8,521 nucleotides of DNA from NCBI GenBank assembly GCA_964489645.1, contig CAZAZT010000150.1, positions 1-8,521 on the forward strand, read 5' to 3'. The notes below the pieces were generated by a model. That model was not told where the DNA came from and searched no databases. It was given only the letters and a program-made list of their open reading frames with translations. The stretch is from JBEEPE01 sp964489645. Lineage in GTDB: Bacteria; Verrucomicrobiota; Verrucomicrobiia; Chthoniobacterales; Chthoniobacteraceae. Of the stretch, positions 1 to 7,017 are shown piece by piece (position 1 is the stretch's first letter; each line of letters begins with the position of its first letter). The position numbers and the translations under genes are program-made.

Positions 1-1201
1 CGAATCCGACCCCCTCCCAGAAAGCGCCCCCGCCCCCCCCCCCCAACCCCCCCCCCCCATCTCCCCCCTCGACAAAATCATCGTCGCCTTCGCCGGCCCA
101 CTCTTCTCCTTCCTCTTCGCCATCGCCCTCGCCGTCGTCGTCTGGTCCGTCGGTAAACCCATCAACGATTTCGAGAACAGCACCGAAATCGGCTTCGTCG
201 ACCCCAAAGGCCCCGCCGCTGCCGCAGGCCTCCAACCCGGAGACACCATCAAATCCGTCGACCATCACCCCGTCGACCGCTTCATGGGCCCTCTCCGCTC
301 CGTCAAATGGCACATCGTTCGCAGCGAAGGCGATACCATCCAGTTCGACATCGAACGCAACGGCAAACCCCTCACCATCCACTCCAACTGGTCCAAAGCC
401 GAAGGCCCCGGCTGGAAACGAAAAGAACTCCGTACCGTCGGCATCGGCCCTCGCCAAATCCCCAACATCGACGGTGTCCTCCCAAACTCCCCAGCCCACC
501 AAGCCGGTTTCCAAAAAGGCGACTTCCTCCTCAAAGTCAATGACACCCCCATCTTCAACGTGCTCGACGCCTACAAAGAACTCGCCAAACACACCAACCA
601 ACCCAACCAACTCGTCGTCCGCCGCAACCAAACCGAAACCACCCTCACCCTCAACCCTTCCCCTCACCCCTCCCAACCCGACTGGATCGCTGAACCCGGC
701 CTCCAATGGGGACACCGCTCCATCATCCACCCCCTGCCCTCTGACCAAATCCGCGATGCCGTCCTCTCCATCGTCAATATGCTCGACGCCCTCTTCGCCA
801 AACGAAGCGACGTCAGCGCCCAACACTTCAGCGGCCCCGTCGGCATCATGAAAGTCTACTACAGCATCTTCGAAAATGATGGCGGTTGGCTCCTCGCCCT
901 CGCCTTCTCCGTCTTCTTCAACGTCAACCTCGCCCTCGCCAACCTCCTCCCCTTCCCCGTGCTCGACGGCGGTCATATCACCCTCGCCATCATCGAAGGC
1001 CTCCGCAAAAAACCCTTCAACCCCAAATACCTCGGCTGGCTCCAAACCGCCTGCGCCCTCGCCGCCATGGCCTTCATGGCCTACCTCACCTTCTTCGACG
1101 TCACCGATTTCTTCCGACGCAAAGACAAACCCACCCAAACCGCCCCCGCCGAATCCTCCAAACCCGCCCCATCCCAGCCCAACTCGGCCCCGTCAAAATG
1201 A
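1..1201 (+). CDS. rseP: RseP-type site-2 zinc metalloprotease, 3' part (5' end outside window)
   Basis: An intramembrane zinc protease that cuts membrane-bound regulators such as anti-sigma factors after a first cut on the periplasmic side. The frame is open from base 2, giving 399 visible residues; the start and the HExxH zinc motif lie upstream. Visible in order: a Pro-rich stretch (residues about 6-22), a membrane segment with the AGPLFSFLFA motif (about 31-50), a first PDZ-like region (DPKGPAAAAGLQPGD), a second PDZ (NSPAHQAGFQKGD, around 160-175), the GPVGI motif, and the second catalytic motif NLLPFPVLDGGH with the zinc-ligand Asp at visible residue 322. A last membrane segment and a Pro/Ser/Lys tail follow. 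Two PDZ domains match the RseP layout. The TGA stop overlaps the ispG ATG, so translation is probably coupled. In related bacteria dxr often precedes this gene (known; not visible here). Oddity: two C12 runs in the Pro-rich stretch. Confidence 0.93.
   Translation, partial: ESDPLPESAPAPPPQPPPPISPLDKIIVAFAGPLFSFLFAIALAVVVWSVGKPINDFENSTEIGFVDPKGPAAAAGLQPGDTIKSVDHHPVDRFMGPLRSVKWHIVRSEGDTIQFDIERNGKPLTIHSNWSKAEGPGWKRKELRTVGIGPRQIPNIDGVLPNSPAHQAGFQKGDFLLKVNDTPIFNVLDAYKELAKHTNQPNQLVVRRNQTETTLTLNPSPHPSQPDWIAEPGLQWGHRSIIHPLPSDQIRDAVLSIVNMLDALFAKRSDVSAQHFSGPVGIMKVYYSIFENDGGWLLALAFSVFFNVNLALANLLPFPVLDGGHITLAIIEGLRKKPFNPKYLGWLQTACALAAMAFMAYLTFFDVTDFFRRKDKPTQTAPAESSKPAPSQPNSAPSK
33..58 (+). repeat. Double C12 homopolymer (C12-AA-C12) inside rseP
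   Basis: Bases 33-44 are twelve C, 45-46 are AA and 47-58 are twelve C. In frame they encode a Pro-Gln-Pro linker between the probable catalytic membrane segment and the next one. The frame stays open on both sides at the present lengths. Such tracts slip readily in replication and are also a common place for sequencing or assembly length errors, so the true length is uncertain. Confidence 0.85.
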
Positions 1202-2988
1202 CCTCGCCAAGCCCCACCCCGCTCCCCCAAATCCCCCTCATCCCCTCCCTCCGTCGCCCCACCCGCATCGTGCGCGTCGGGCACATCCCCATCGGCGGAA
1301 ATAACCCCGTCCGCATCCAGTCCATGCTCACCTGCGACACCATGGACACCCAGGCCTGCATCCAACAAACACGCGACCTCGTCGACGCAGGCTGCGAAAT
1401 CGTTCGCATCACCGCTCCCACCGTCAAAGACGCCGCAAACCTCCAACACATCGCCTCCGGCCTCCGTAACCTCGGCATCACCGTGCCCCTCGTTGCCGAT
1501 ATCCACTTCAAACCCGAAGCCGCCGCAGAAGCCGCAAAATGGGTCGAAAAAGTCCGCATCAACCCCGGCAACTACGCCGATAAAAAAAAGTTCGACGTCC
1601 GCGAATACACCGACGCCGAATACGCACTCGAACTCGACCGCATCCGCGAACGCTTCATCCCCCTCGTCCGCCAATGCAAAGAACGCGGCGTCGCCCTCCG
1701 CATCGGCACCAACCACGGCTCCCTCTCCGATCGCATCATGAACCGCTACGGCGATACCCCAGAGGGAATGGTCGAAAGCGCCCTCGAGTTCGCTCGCATC
1801 GCTCGCGACGAAGCCTTCCATGACTTCGTCTTCTCCATGAAATCCAGCAACCCAAAGGTCATGATCGGCGCCTACCGCCTCCTCGCCGCTCAACTCGACC
1901 AACTCGGACCCGACTGGAACTACCCCCTCCACCTCGGCGTCACCGAAGCCGGTGACGGCGATGACGGCCGCATCAAAAGCGCCGTCGGCATCGGAAGCCT
2001 CCTCGCCGACGGCATCGGCGACACCATCCGCGTCTCCCTCACCGAAGACTCCATCCACGAAATCCCCGTCGCCCGCGAACTCGCTCGCATCCGCGAAATC
2101 CCTCACCCCCCAGCCCAACACCCCTCCCCACAACCGCCCCAATCGCCCCTCCCCTTCAACCCCTTCTCCTTCCAACGACGCACCACCGCAACCGCCCCCC
2201 TCACCGACTTCCCCGTCGGAAGCGCTCACCCCATCCGCGTCGTCTCCCGCGTCCCTTCCTCATCACTCCCCACCTCAGGCCCCGACGCCCCTCTCATCCC
2301 CGAACTCACCCCCGAGGAAATCGACCCGCTTCCCATCAACCCTCTGGATCCCAACAGCATCGCACTCGCACAAACCGCCGCAGAAACCCGCGTCATCACC
2401 GTCGCCGATCATACCCCTCTCCCCATCATCAGCGCCTTCCGCCTCCTCGCCGCACGCGTCCCCACTCGCCAACCCATCCTGCTCAAAGACACCCTCACCC
2501 CCAACGCACCCCCAACCTGCGACGTCCTCCTCGACGCCGCCTCCAACCTCGGCAGCCTCCTCTGCGACGGAATCGGTGACGCCATCTGGATCCGTACCGC
2601 AGGCAACGGCATCCCCTCCCTTCGACTCGCCTACAACCTCCTCCAAGCCACCGGCTCTCGCTCCTTCAAAACCGATTACGTCGCCTGCCCAAGCTGCGGC
2701 AGAACCCTCTTCAACCTCCAAGAAACCACCGCCAAAATCAAAGCCGCCACCGCCCACCTCAAAGGCGTCAAAATCGCCGTCATGGGCTGCATCGTCAACG
2801 GACCCGGCGAAATGGCCGACGCAGACTTCGGCTACGTCGGCGGCGCCCCAGGAAAAATCAACCTCTACGTCGGAAAATCCCCCGTCAAATTCAACATCCC
2901 AGAAACCGAAGCCGTCCAACGCCTCCGCGACCTCATCCAAGAACACGGTAAATGGGTCGACCCTGTCCCCCCTCCATCCCTCCCCTGA
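1198..2988 (+). CDS. ispG: (E)-4-hydroxy-3-methylbut-2-enyl-diphosphate synthase, large three-domain type
   Basis: Catalyses the next-to-last MEP-pathway step, reductive opening of MEcPP to HMBPP by a [4Fe-4S] enzyme in the cytoplasm. The product is 596 aa, against about 350-420 for two-domain bacterial enzymes. Layout: TIM barrel about 22-300 (VRIQSMLTCDTMDT, VADIHFKPEAA, RIGTNHGSLSDRI, GVTEAGDGDDG), a Pro-rich linker about 302-322, an inserted A* domain to about 485, then the cluster domain with Cys497, Cys500 and Cys531 (CPSCG; CIVNGPGE with Glu538). All three cluster cysteines and the Glu are present, so it should be active. The ATG sits in ATGA shared with the rseP stop; it gives a 20-odd-residue leader before the conserved RRPTRIVRVGHIPIGG. 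The open frame runs further upstream inside rseP, but that part is a low-complexity Arg/Pro shadow. No Shine-Dalgarno is seen. The A* domain carries a partial copy of the first barrel. Confidence 0.97.
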   Translation: MTSPSPTPLPQIPLIPSLRRPTRIVRVGHIPIGGNNPVRIQSMLTCDTMDTQACIQQTRDLVDAGCEIVRITAPTVKDAANLQHIASGLRNLGITVPLVADIHFKPEAAAEAAKWVEKVRINPGNYADKKKFDVREYTDAEYALELDRIRERFIPLVRQCKERGVALRIGTNHGSLSDRIMNRYGDTPEGMVESALEFARIARDEAFHDFVFSMKSSNPKVMIGAYRLLAAQLDQLGPDWNYPLHLGVTEAGDGDDGRIKSAVGIGSLLADGIGDTIRVSLTEDSIHEIPVARELARIREIPHPPAQHPSPQPPQSPLPFNPFSFQRRTTATAPLTDFPVGSAHPIRVVSRVPSSSLPTSGPDAPLIPELTPEEIDPLPINPLDPNSIALAQTAAETRVITVADHTPLPIISAFRLLAARVPTRQPILLKDTLTPNAPPTCDVLLDAASNLGSLLCDGIGDAIWIRTAGNGIPSLRLAYNLLQATGSRSFKTDYVACPSCGRTLFNLQETTAKIKAATAHLKGVKIAVMGCIVNGPGEMADADFGYVGGAPGKINLYVGKSPVKFNIPETEAVQRLRDLIQEHGKWVDPVPPPSLP

Positions 2989-3006
2989 ACCTAGGCTTCC
3001 CGCTTT

Positions 3007-3036
3007 CCCTCCCCTCCTCCCAACCCCATCCTCCCC
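3007..3036 (-). other. Potential G-quadruplex on the - strand in the ispG-xseB spacer
   Basis: On the + strand there are C-runs at 3007-3009, 3011-3014, 3019-3021, 3024-3027 and 3033-3036, with loops of 1, 4, 2 and 5 bases. The complement fits the usual G3+N1-7 quadruplex rule with one run to spare. It lies on the template strand, ending two bases before the xseB ATG. A chance product of the general C-richness is possible; no regulatory role is shown. Confidence 0.45.
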
Positions 3037-3038
3037 GT

Positions 3039-3356
3039 ATGTCCAAGGCTCCCGATCCAAACACCGGCCCCTCCTTCGAAGACGCCCTCCAACGACTGGA
3101 TGACATCGTCGCCGATATGGAAGGCGATCGCCTCGCCCTAGACGATCTCCTCGCCCGCTACGAAGAAGGAACCCGCCTCGTCCGCATCTGCATGGAACGA
3201 CTCTCCGCCGCAGAACGCCGCATCGAAACCATCACCCGCGAAGCCCGAGGCGAACCCTCCCCAACCCCTCCCGCCGATCCCCCAGAAAAACCTCGCGCCC
3301 GTCGCCAACCCCTCCCCGCAAACGACGAGTCCCCCGACGAAATCCGCCTCTTCTAA
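3039..3356 (+). CDS. xseB: Exodeoxyribonuclease VII small subunit
   Basis: Small subunit of exonuclease VII, which with XseA degrades single-stranded DNA to short oligonucleotides in the cytoplasm. The core at about residues 11-68 matches the family: SFEDALQRLDDIVADMEGD, then LALDDLLARYEEGTRLVRICMERL and AERRIETIT, a two-helix coiled unit that binds XseA. The product is 105 aa; the family is usually about 60-85, and the extra length is a Pro/Arg-rich tail ending in DEIRLF. I chose ATG 3039 (MSKAPDPNTG) because it starts just ahead of the conserved core; an in-frame ATG at 2952 would overlap ispG by 37 bases and add a Pro/Ser leader that is not family-like. It lies 50 bases after ispG and 23 before dxs. 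xseA is not in the window. In E. coli the order is xseB-ispA-dxs; here ispA is missing between them. Confidence 0.93.
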   Translation: MSKAPDPNTGPSFEDALQRLDDIVADMEGDRLALDDLLARYEEGTRLVRICMERLSAAERRIETITREARGEPSPTPPADPPEKPRARRQPLPANDESPDEIRLF

Positions 3357-3379
3357 CAACACCGCACCACCCCACCACC

Positions 3380-5251
3380 ATGCCCCGCACCAACCTTCTC
3401 AGCGGCATCACCTCCCCCTCAGACGTCAAAGCGCTCTCCCAAAACGATCTCCCCCAACTCGCCCAAGAGATCCGCGACGAACTCATCCGCGTCCTCTCCG
3501 AAGAAAACCCGCGCTCCGTCGGCGGTCACCTCGGCCCAAACCTCGGCGTCGTCGAACTCACCATCGCCCTCCACCGCGTCTTCAATACCCCAAAAGACCG
3601 CTTCGTCTTCGACGTCTCTCACCAAGGATACGTCCATAAAATGCTCACCGGTCGTCTCGACCGCTTCGACACCATCCGCCAATACCAAGGCCTCAACGGT
3701 TTCCTCCTCCGCTCCGAAAGCGAACACGATTGCTACGGCGCAGGTCACGCCGGAACCGCCCTCTCAGCCGCCGTCGGAATGGCCTCCGCTCGCGACCTCC
3801 TCGGCGGAGATGAACACGTCGTCGTCGTCGCAGGCGATGCCGCATTCACCTGCGGAGTCAGCTTCGAAGCCCTCAATAACGCCAAAGAACACACCAAACG
3901 CCTCATCGTCGTCCTCAACGATAACGAATGGTCCATCGCCAAAAACGGCGGCGCCATCGCAGACTACTTCAGCAAAATCGCCACCCACCCCACCTACCAT
4001 CACCTCCGCGAAAAAGCCGAACACTTCGTGAAACTCATCGGTGGCCAAAACGCCCTCGACTTCGCTCACCGCATCGAAGCCGGCATGAAAAGCCTCATCG
4101 TCCCCTCCGTCATCTTCGAAGAACTCGGCTTCCACTACTACGGCCCCATCGACGGTCACGATATCCATCTCCTCACCAAAACATTCGACTTCCTCAAAAC
4201 CCAAAACCAACCCGTCATCCTCCACGTCCTCACCCAAAAAGGACGCGGCTACGCGCCAGCCCTCGAAAAACCCGACAAATTCCACGGACTCGGCCGCTTC
4301 GAACCCGTCACCGGCGCCACCCAACCCACCTCCACCCCAACCTACTCCGAACTCTTCGGCAAAACCCTCTCCCAATTCGCCGAATCCAATAACCGCCTCG
4401 TCGCCATCACCGCCGCTATGCCCACAGGTACCGGCCTCACCCACTTCGCAAAATCTCACCCCTCCAAATACTTCGACGTCGGCATCGCCGAAGAACACGC
4501 CGCCCTCTTCGCCGCAGGCATGGCCACCCGCGGCCTGAAACCCTTCCTCTCCATCTACTCCACCTTCATGCAACGGGNNNNNNNNNNCCTTTCCGGTGAC
4601 GACGGCCCCACCCACCACGGCCTCTTCGACATCGGCTACCTCCGTCACGTCCCAAACCTCGTCTTCTGTACCCCAAAAGACGAAGCCGAATTCGTCGACA
4701 TGCTCTGGACCATGAACCATTACAACGCCGGCCCCATCGCCATCCGCTACCCGCGCGGCACCGGCACCGGCGCAACCCCCTCCGCCCAACCAAAACTCCT
4801 CGAAATCGGAAAAGCCGAAGTCATCCGCCACGCCCCTTCCAACCACAACTTCGTCGCCCTCTTCGGCCTCGGTAACCTCTGCGCCATGGCCTCCGAAACC
4901 GCACAACTCCTCGAAGCCGAAGGCATCCCCGCCGCCGTCATCAACCCCCGCTGGATCAAACCTCTCGACACCGGTACCCTCGAATTCTTCGCCCGCTCCG
5001 CCGCCGTCCTCTGCTCCTTCGAAGAACACACCCTCACCAACGGCTTCGGCTCCGCCATCCTCGAACACCTCTCCTCAGCCAATATCCATACCCCAGTCGT
5101 CCGCATCGGCTGGCCCGACGAATTCATCGAACACGGCGCCGTCGAAATCCTCCGGAAAAAACACGGCGTCACACCCCAAGCCGCCGTCGCCAAAATCAAG
5201 GAATCCCTCGCCCTCAAACACTCCCACTCCGCCGCTCAAGCCAAAGCCTGA
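3380..5251 (+). CDS. dxs: 1-deoxy-D-xylulose-5-phosphate synthase (contains an assembly gap)
   Basis: Thiamine-diphosphate enzyme that joins pyruvate and glyceraldehyde 3-phosphate to make DXP, the first MEP-pathway step and also a precursor for thiamine and pyridoxal phosphate. It is 623 codons as written, including four undefined. Visible landmarks, with the E. coli equivalents: His50 (H49), His81 (H80), the ThDP motif Gly152-Asp153 to Asn180-Asp-Asn182, Glu371 in GIAEEH (E370), Arg399 (R398), Asp408 and His412 (D427, H431), Arg459 (R478). The offset jumps from +1 to -19 across the N-run, so about 20 residues are absent at the gap; this is an assembly defect, not a real deletion. The ThDP motif reads GDA rather than the common GDG, and VSHQ replaces VGHQ. 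The start follows CCACCACC with no Shine-Dalgarno. The last 20-odd residues are a Lys/Ala/His-rich tail. The ABC gene follows after 11 bases. Confidence 0.96.
   Translation: MPRTNLLSGITSPSDVKALSQNDLPQLAQEIRDELIRVLSEENPRSVGGHLGPNLGVVELTIALHRVFNTPKDRFVFDVSHQGYVHKMLTGRLDRFDTIRQYQGLNGFLLRSESEHDCYGAGHAGTALSAAVGMASARDLLGGDEHVVVVAGDAAFTCGVSFEALNNAKEHTKRLIVVLNDNEWSIAKNGGAIADYFSKIATHPTYHHLREKAEHFVKLIGGQNALDFAHRIEAGMKSLIVPSVIFEELGFHYYGPIDGHDIHLLTKTFDFLKTQNQPVILHVLTQKGRGYAPALEKPDKFHGLGRFEPVTGATQPTSTPTYSELFGKTLSQFAESNNRLVAITAAMPTGTGLTHFAKSHPSKYFDVGIAEEHAALFAAGMATRGLKPFLSIYSTFMQRXXXXLSGDDGPTHHGLFDIGYLRHVPNLVFCTPKDEAEFVDMLWTMNHYNAGPIAIRYPRGTGTGATPSAQPKLLEIGKAEVIRHAPSNHNFVALFGLGNLCAMASETAQLLEAEGIPAAVINPRWIKPLDTGTLEFFARSAAVLCSFEEHTLTNGFGSAILEHLSSANIHTPVVRIGWPDEFIEHGAVEILRKKHGVTPQAAVAKIKESLALKHSHSAAQAKA
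4578..4587. other. Assembly gap (10 N) inside dxs, true length underestimated
   Basis: Ten undetermined bases lie between STFMQR and LSGDDGPTHHG of Dxs. In E. coli Dxs 28 residues separate the matching Arg398 and Asp427; here only 8 codons do. If length is conserved, about 70 bases belong here, not 10. The frame is kept only because 10 N happens to fit modulo 3. Confidence 0.95.
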
Positions 5252-5262
5252 CCCCAAAACCC

Positions 5263-6264
5263 ATGGCGCATCCCGCCATCTCCGTCTCCAACCTCTCCAA
5301 AGTCTACCGCACCTACCGGAAGACCCCAGGCCTCCTCGGCGCCATCAAAGGCCTCGTCCATCGCGACCACTCAGAAACTCGCGCCGTCGACAACATCTCC
5401 TTCGCCATCCACGAAGGCGAAACCGTCGGATTCCTCGGCCCAAACGGCGCAGGAAAAACCACAGCCCTCAAAATGCTGTCCGGCCTCCTCCAACCCTCCT
5501 CCGGCTCCGCCTCCGTCCTCGGATTCATCCCCTGGAACCGACAAGACGCTTTCAAACGCCAATTCTCCCTCCTCATGGGCCAAAAAAATGCCCTCTGGTG
5601 GGACCTCCCTGCCCGCGAATCCCTCGAACTCAACCGCGCCATCTACCAAATCCCACGCAACGACTTCCAAGCCACCGTCTCCGCCCTCTCCGAACTCCTC
5701 GAGGTCGCCGATAAAATGGACGTCATGGTCCGCGAACTCTCCCTCGGCGAACGCATGAAAATGGAACTCATCGCCGCCCTCCTCCACCGCCCCAAAATCC
5801 TCTTCCTCGACGAACCCACCATCGGCCTCGACGTCACCTCGCAAAAACGCGTCCGCGACTTCCTCCGCTCCTACCACCAAGACCATCCCATCGTCACCAT
5901 GCTCACCAGCCACTACATGGCTGATATCGAAGAACTTTGCCAACGCGTCATCATCATCGATCACGGCAAACTCTTCTACGACGGCCCCCTCGCCTCCATC
6001 GTCGATCGCTTCTCCGCCCACAAACAGATCGAACTCTCCTTCAGCCGCAACGTCGCACGCGCCGACCTCCCAGAATCCGCCCTCCTCGAACACTCCGGCC
6101 TCACCGCCAAACTCCGGATCCCCCGCACCGAAATCGCCGACGCTTGCCGCAACCTCCTCGCCCACCTCCCCATCACCGACCTCAACGTCCAAGACCCAAG
6201 CATCGAAGAGGTCATCCGCGAACTCTTCCACCACCGAACCCTCTCCCCAATCTCAACCCCCTAA
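5263..6264 (+). CDS. ABC transporter ATP-binding protein (ABC-2 type, COG4586-like)
   Basis: Cytoplasmic ATPase subunit of an ABC-2-type exporter; the substrate is unknown. The 333 aa product has the Walker A GPNGAGKTT (Gly59-Thr67), Q-loop Gln107 in MGQKNALWWD, signature LSLGE (159-163, a variant of LSGGQ), Walker B ILFLDEPTIGLD with Asp183 and Glu184, and H-loop His217 in LTSHYM. The N-terminal VYRTYRKTPGLLGAIKGL and the WWDLPA and LSLGERMKMELIAALLHRP segments are hallmarks of the COG4586 subfamily, in which the ATPase normally sits next to two six-helix permeases (COG4587 and COG3694). All nucleotide-binding residues are intact. The C-terminal part (about 235-333) is an accessory domain of the NatA/DrrA kind. 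No permease lies within the window: dxs is 11 bases upstream and a response regulator 30 bases downstream. Partners may lie elsewhere or beyond the right edge. Subfamily assignment is from memory of the motifs. Confidence 0.93.
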   Translation: MAHPAISVSNLSKVYRTYRKTPGLLGAIKGLVHRDHSETRAVDNISFAIHEGETVGFLGPNGAGKTTALKMLSGLLQPSSGSASVLGFIPWNRQDAFKRQFSLLMGQKNALWWDLPARESLELNRAIYQIPRNDFQATVSALSELLEVADKMDVMVRELSLGERMKMELIAALLHRPKILFLDEPTIGLDVTSQKRVRDFLRSYHQDHPIVTMLTSHYMADIEELCQRVIIIDHGKLFYDGPLASIVDRFSAHKQIELSFSRNVARADLPESALLEHSGLTAKLRIPRTEIADACRNLLAHLPITDLNVQDPSIEEVIRELFHHRTLSPISTP

Positions 6265-6266
6265 CA

Positions 6267-6293
6267 CCCTCCCCCCCCCCACCTCCCCTCCCC
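6267..6293 (-). other. Potential G-quadruplex on the - strand in the ABC-regulator spacer
   Basis: The spacer 6265-6294 contains no G at all. Its + strand has C-runs at 6267-6269, 6271-6280 (ten C), 6285-6288 and 6290-6293, with loops of 1, 4 and 1 bases. The complement is a strong quadruplex motif by the G3+N1-7 rule and ends two bases before the regulator ATG. It could slow RNA polymerase on the template strand or act as an unstructured C-rich leader in the mRNA; both are inference. Confidence 0.5.
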
Positions 6294-6294
6294 A

Positions 6295-7017
6295 ATGCCC
6301 CACGACACCGAGCCGGACCCATCCCACCGGATCCTTCTCATCGACGATGATAGGAAACTGTGTCGCCTCATCAGCGATTACCTCGCCCCCATGGGCTACC
6401 ACGTCACCGCCTCCCACAATGGCTCCGACGGCCTCCAACTCGCCCTCTCCCAACCCTGGGACGCCATCCTCCTCGATATGATGCTCCCCGGCCTCGACGG
6501 ATTCGAAGTGCTCAAACGCATCCGAAAAGAAAGCGACCTGCCCGTCCTCATGCTCACCGCCCTCTCCGAAGAACCCGACCGCATCGTCGGACTCGAACTC
6601 GGCGCCGATGACTACCTCCCCAAAACCCTCTCCCCAAGAGAGATGCTCGCCCGCCTCCGCGCCGTCACCAGACGGTCCTCCCGCCGCGAACGACCATCCG
6701 CCGATCCCGCCATCCGCGTCGGAAAACTCTGGATCTGCCCCTCCACCCACACCGTCCAACTCGATAACCATCCCCTCCAACTCACCGCCGTCGAATACGA
6801 CCTCCTCCTCGCACTCGCCAAATCCCCCGGCCGCGTCAAAACCCGCGAAGCCCTCCTCGATGAAATCCGGCACCGCGACTACGAAGTCTTCGACCGATCC
6901 ATCGATGTCCATATCTCGCAGCTCCGCAAAAAACTGAACGATGACCCCAAAGAGCCGCGCCACATCCGGACCATCCGCTCCGTAGGCTATTCCCTCATCG
7001 ATCCCGATGCCCCCTGA
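6295..7017 (+). CDS. OmpR/CpxR-family response regulator
   Basis: DNA-binding transcription regulator switched on by phosphorylation, presumably by the kinase encoded next. The 240 aa product has a receiver domain at about 11-125: acidic pocket Asp17-Asp19 (LLIDDD), phospho-acceptor Asp61 (LLDMMLPGLDGFEVL), switch Thr88 and Lys110 (GADDYLPKTLSPRE). A winged-helix OmpR-type domain follows at about 140-236, with LTAVEYDLLLALAKSPGRV, the recognition-helix region DRSIDVHISQLRKKL, and the end motif IRTIRSVGYSL. The Tyr-Leu-Pro-Lys and Pro-Arg-Glu pattern after the switch Lys is CpxR-like, but true CpxR identity is not proven, so no symbol is given. The start ATG 6295 follows a G-free C-rich leader with no Shine-Dalgarno. 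The last 11 bases overlap the kinase gene, which suggests translational coupling and equal dosage. Confidence 0.95.
   Translation: MPHDTEPDPSHRILLIDDDRKLCRLISDYLAPMGYHVTASHNGSDGLQLALSQPWDAILLDMMLPGLDGFEVLKRIRKESDLPVLMLTALSEEPDRIVGLELGADDYLPKTLSPREMLARLRAVTRRSSRRERPSADPAIRVGKLWICPSTHTVQLDNHPLQLTAVEYDLLLALAKSPGRVKTREALLDEIRHRDYEVFDRSIDVHISQLRKKLNDDPKEPRHIRTIRSVGYSLIDPDAP

Noticed and set aside
886..1197. Upstream extension of the ispG frame inside rseP
   Set aside because: The extension is Arg/Pro-rich shadow of rseP. The family-like sequence begins shortly after ATG 1198, which also fits the ATGA overlap.
1081..2229. Long open frame on the - strand opposite ispG (382 codons); similar long - strand frames at 2275-3060, 3764-5068, 5371-6234, 6253-7281 and 6995-8062
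   Set aside because: Each lies opposite a well-recognised gene and translates to Gly/Glu/Asp/Val-rich low-complexity protein. The C-ending codons of the sense genes remove stops from the opposite strand, so these are composition shadows.
2989..3006. CCTAGG palindrome after the ispG stop as a terminator
   Set aside because: A 6-base palindrome has no usable hairpin loop and no T-run follows, so it does not look like an intrinsic terminator.
2952..3038. Earlier in-frame ATG for xseB
   Set aside because: It would overlap ispG by 37 bases and add 29 Pro/Ser/Leu residues not found in the family; ATG 3039 is closer to the conserved core.
1952..3103. Long + strand frame of Ser/Pro/Thr-rich protein overlapping ispG and xseB
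   Set aside because: It is a frame-shifted reading of ispG with no domain or motif; its Pro/Ser content is what C-rich codons give in that frame.
3380..5251. dxs as a pseudogene or natural internal deletion
   Set aside because: The shortfall of about 20 residues falls exactly at the 10-N assembly gap; the frame and all other active-site residues are intact.
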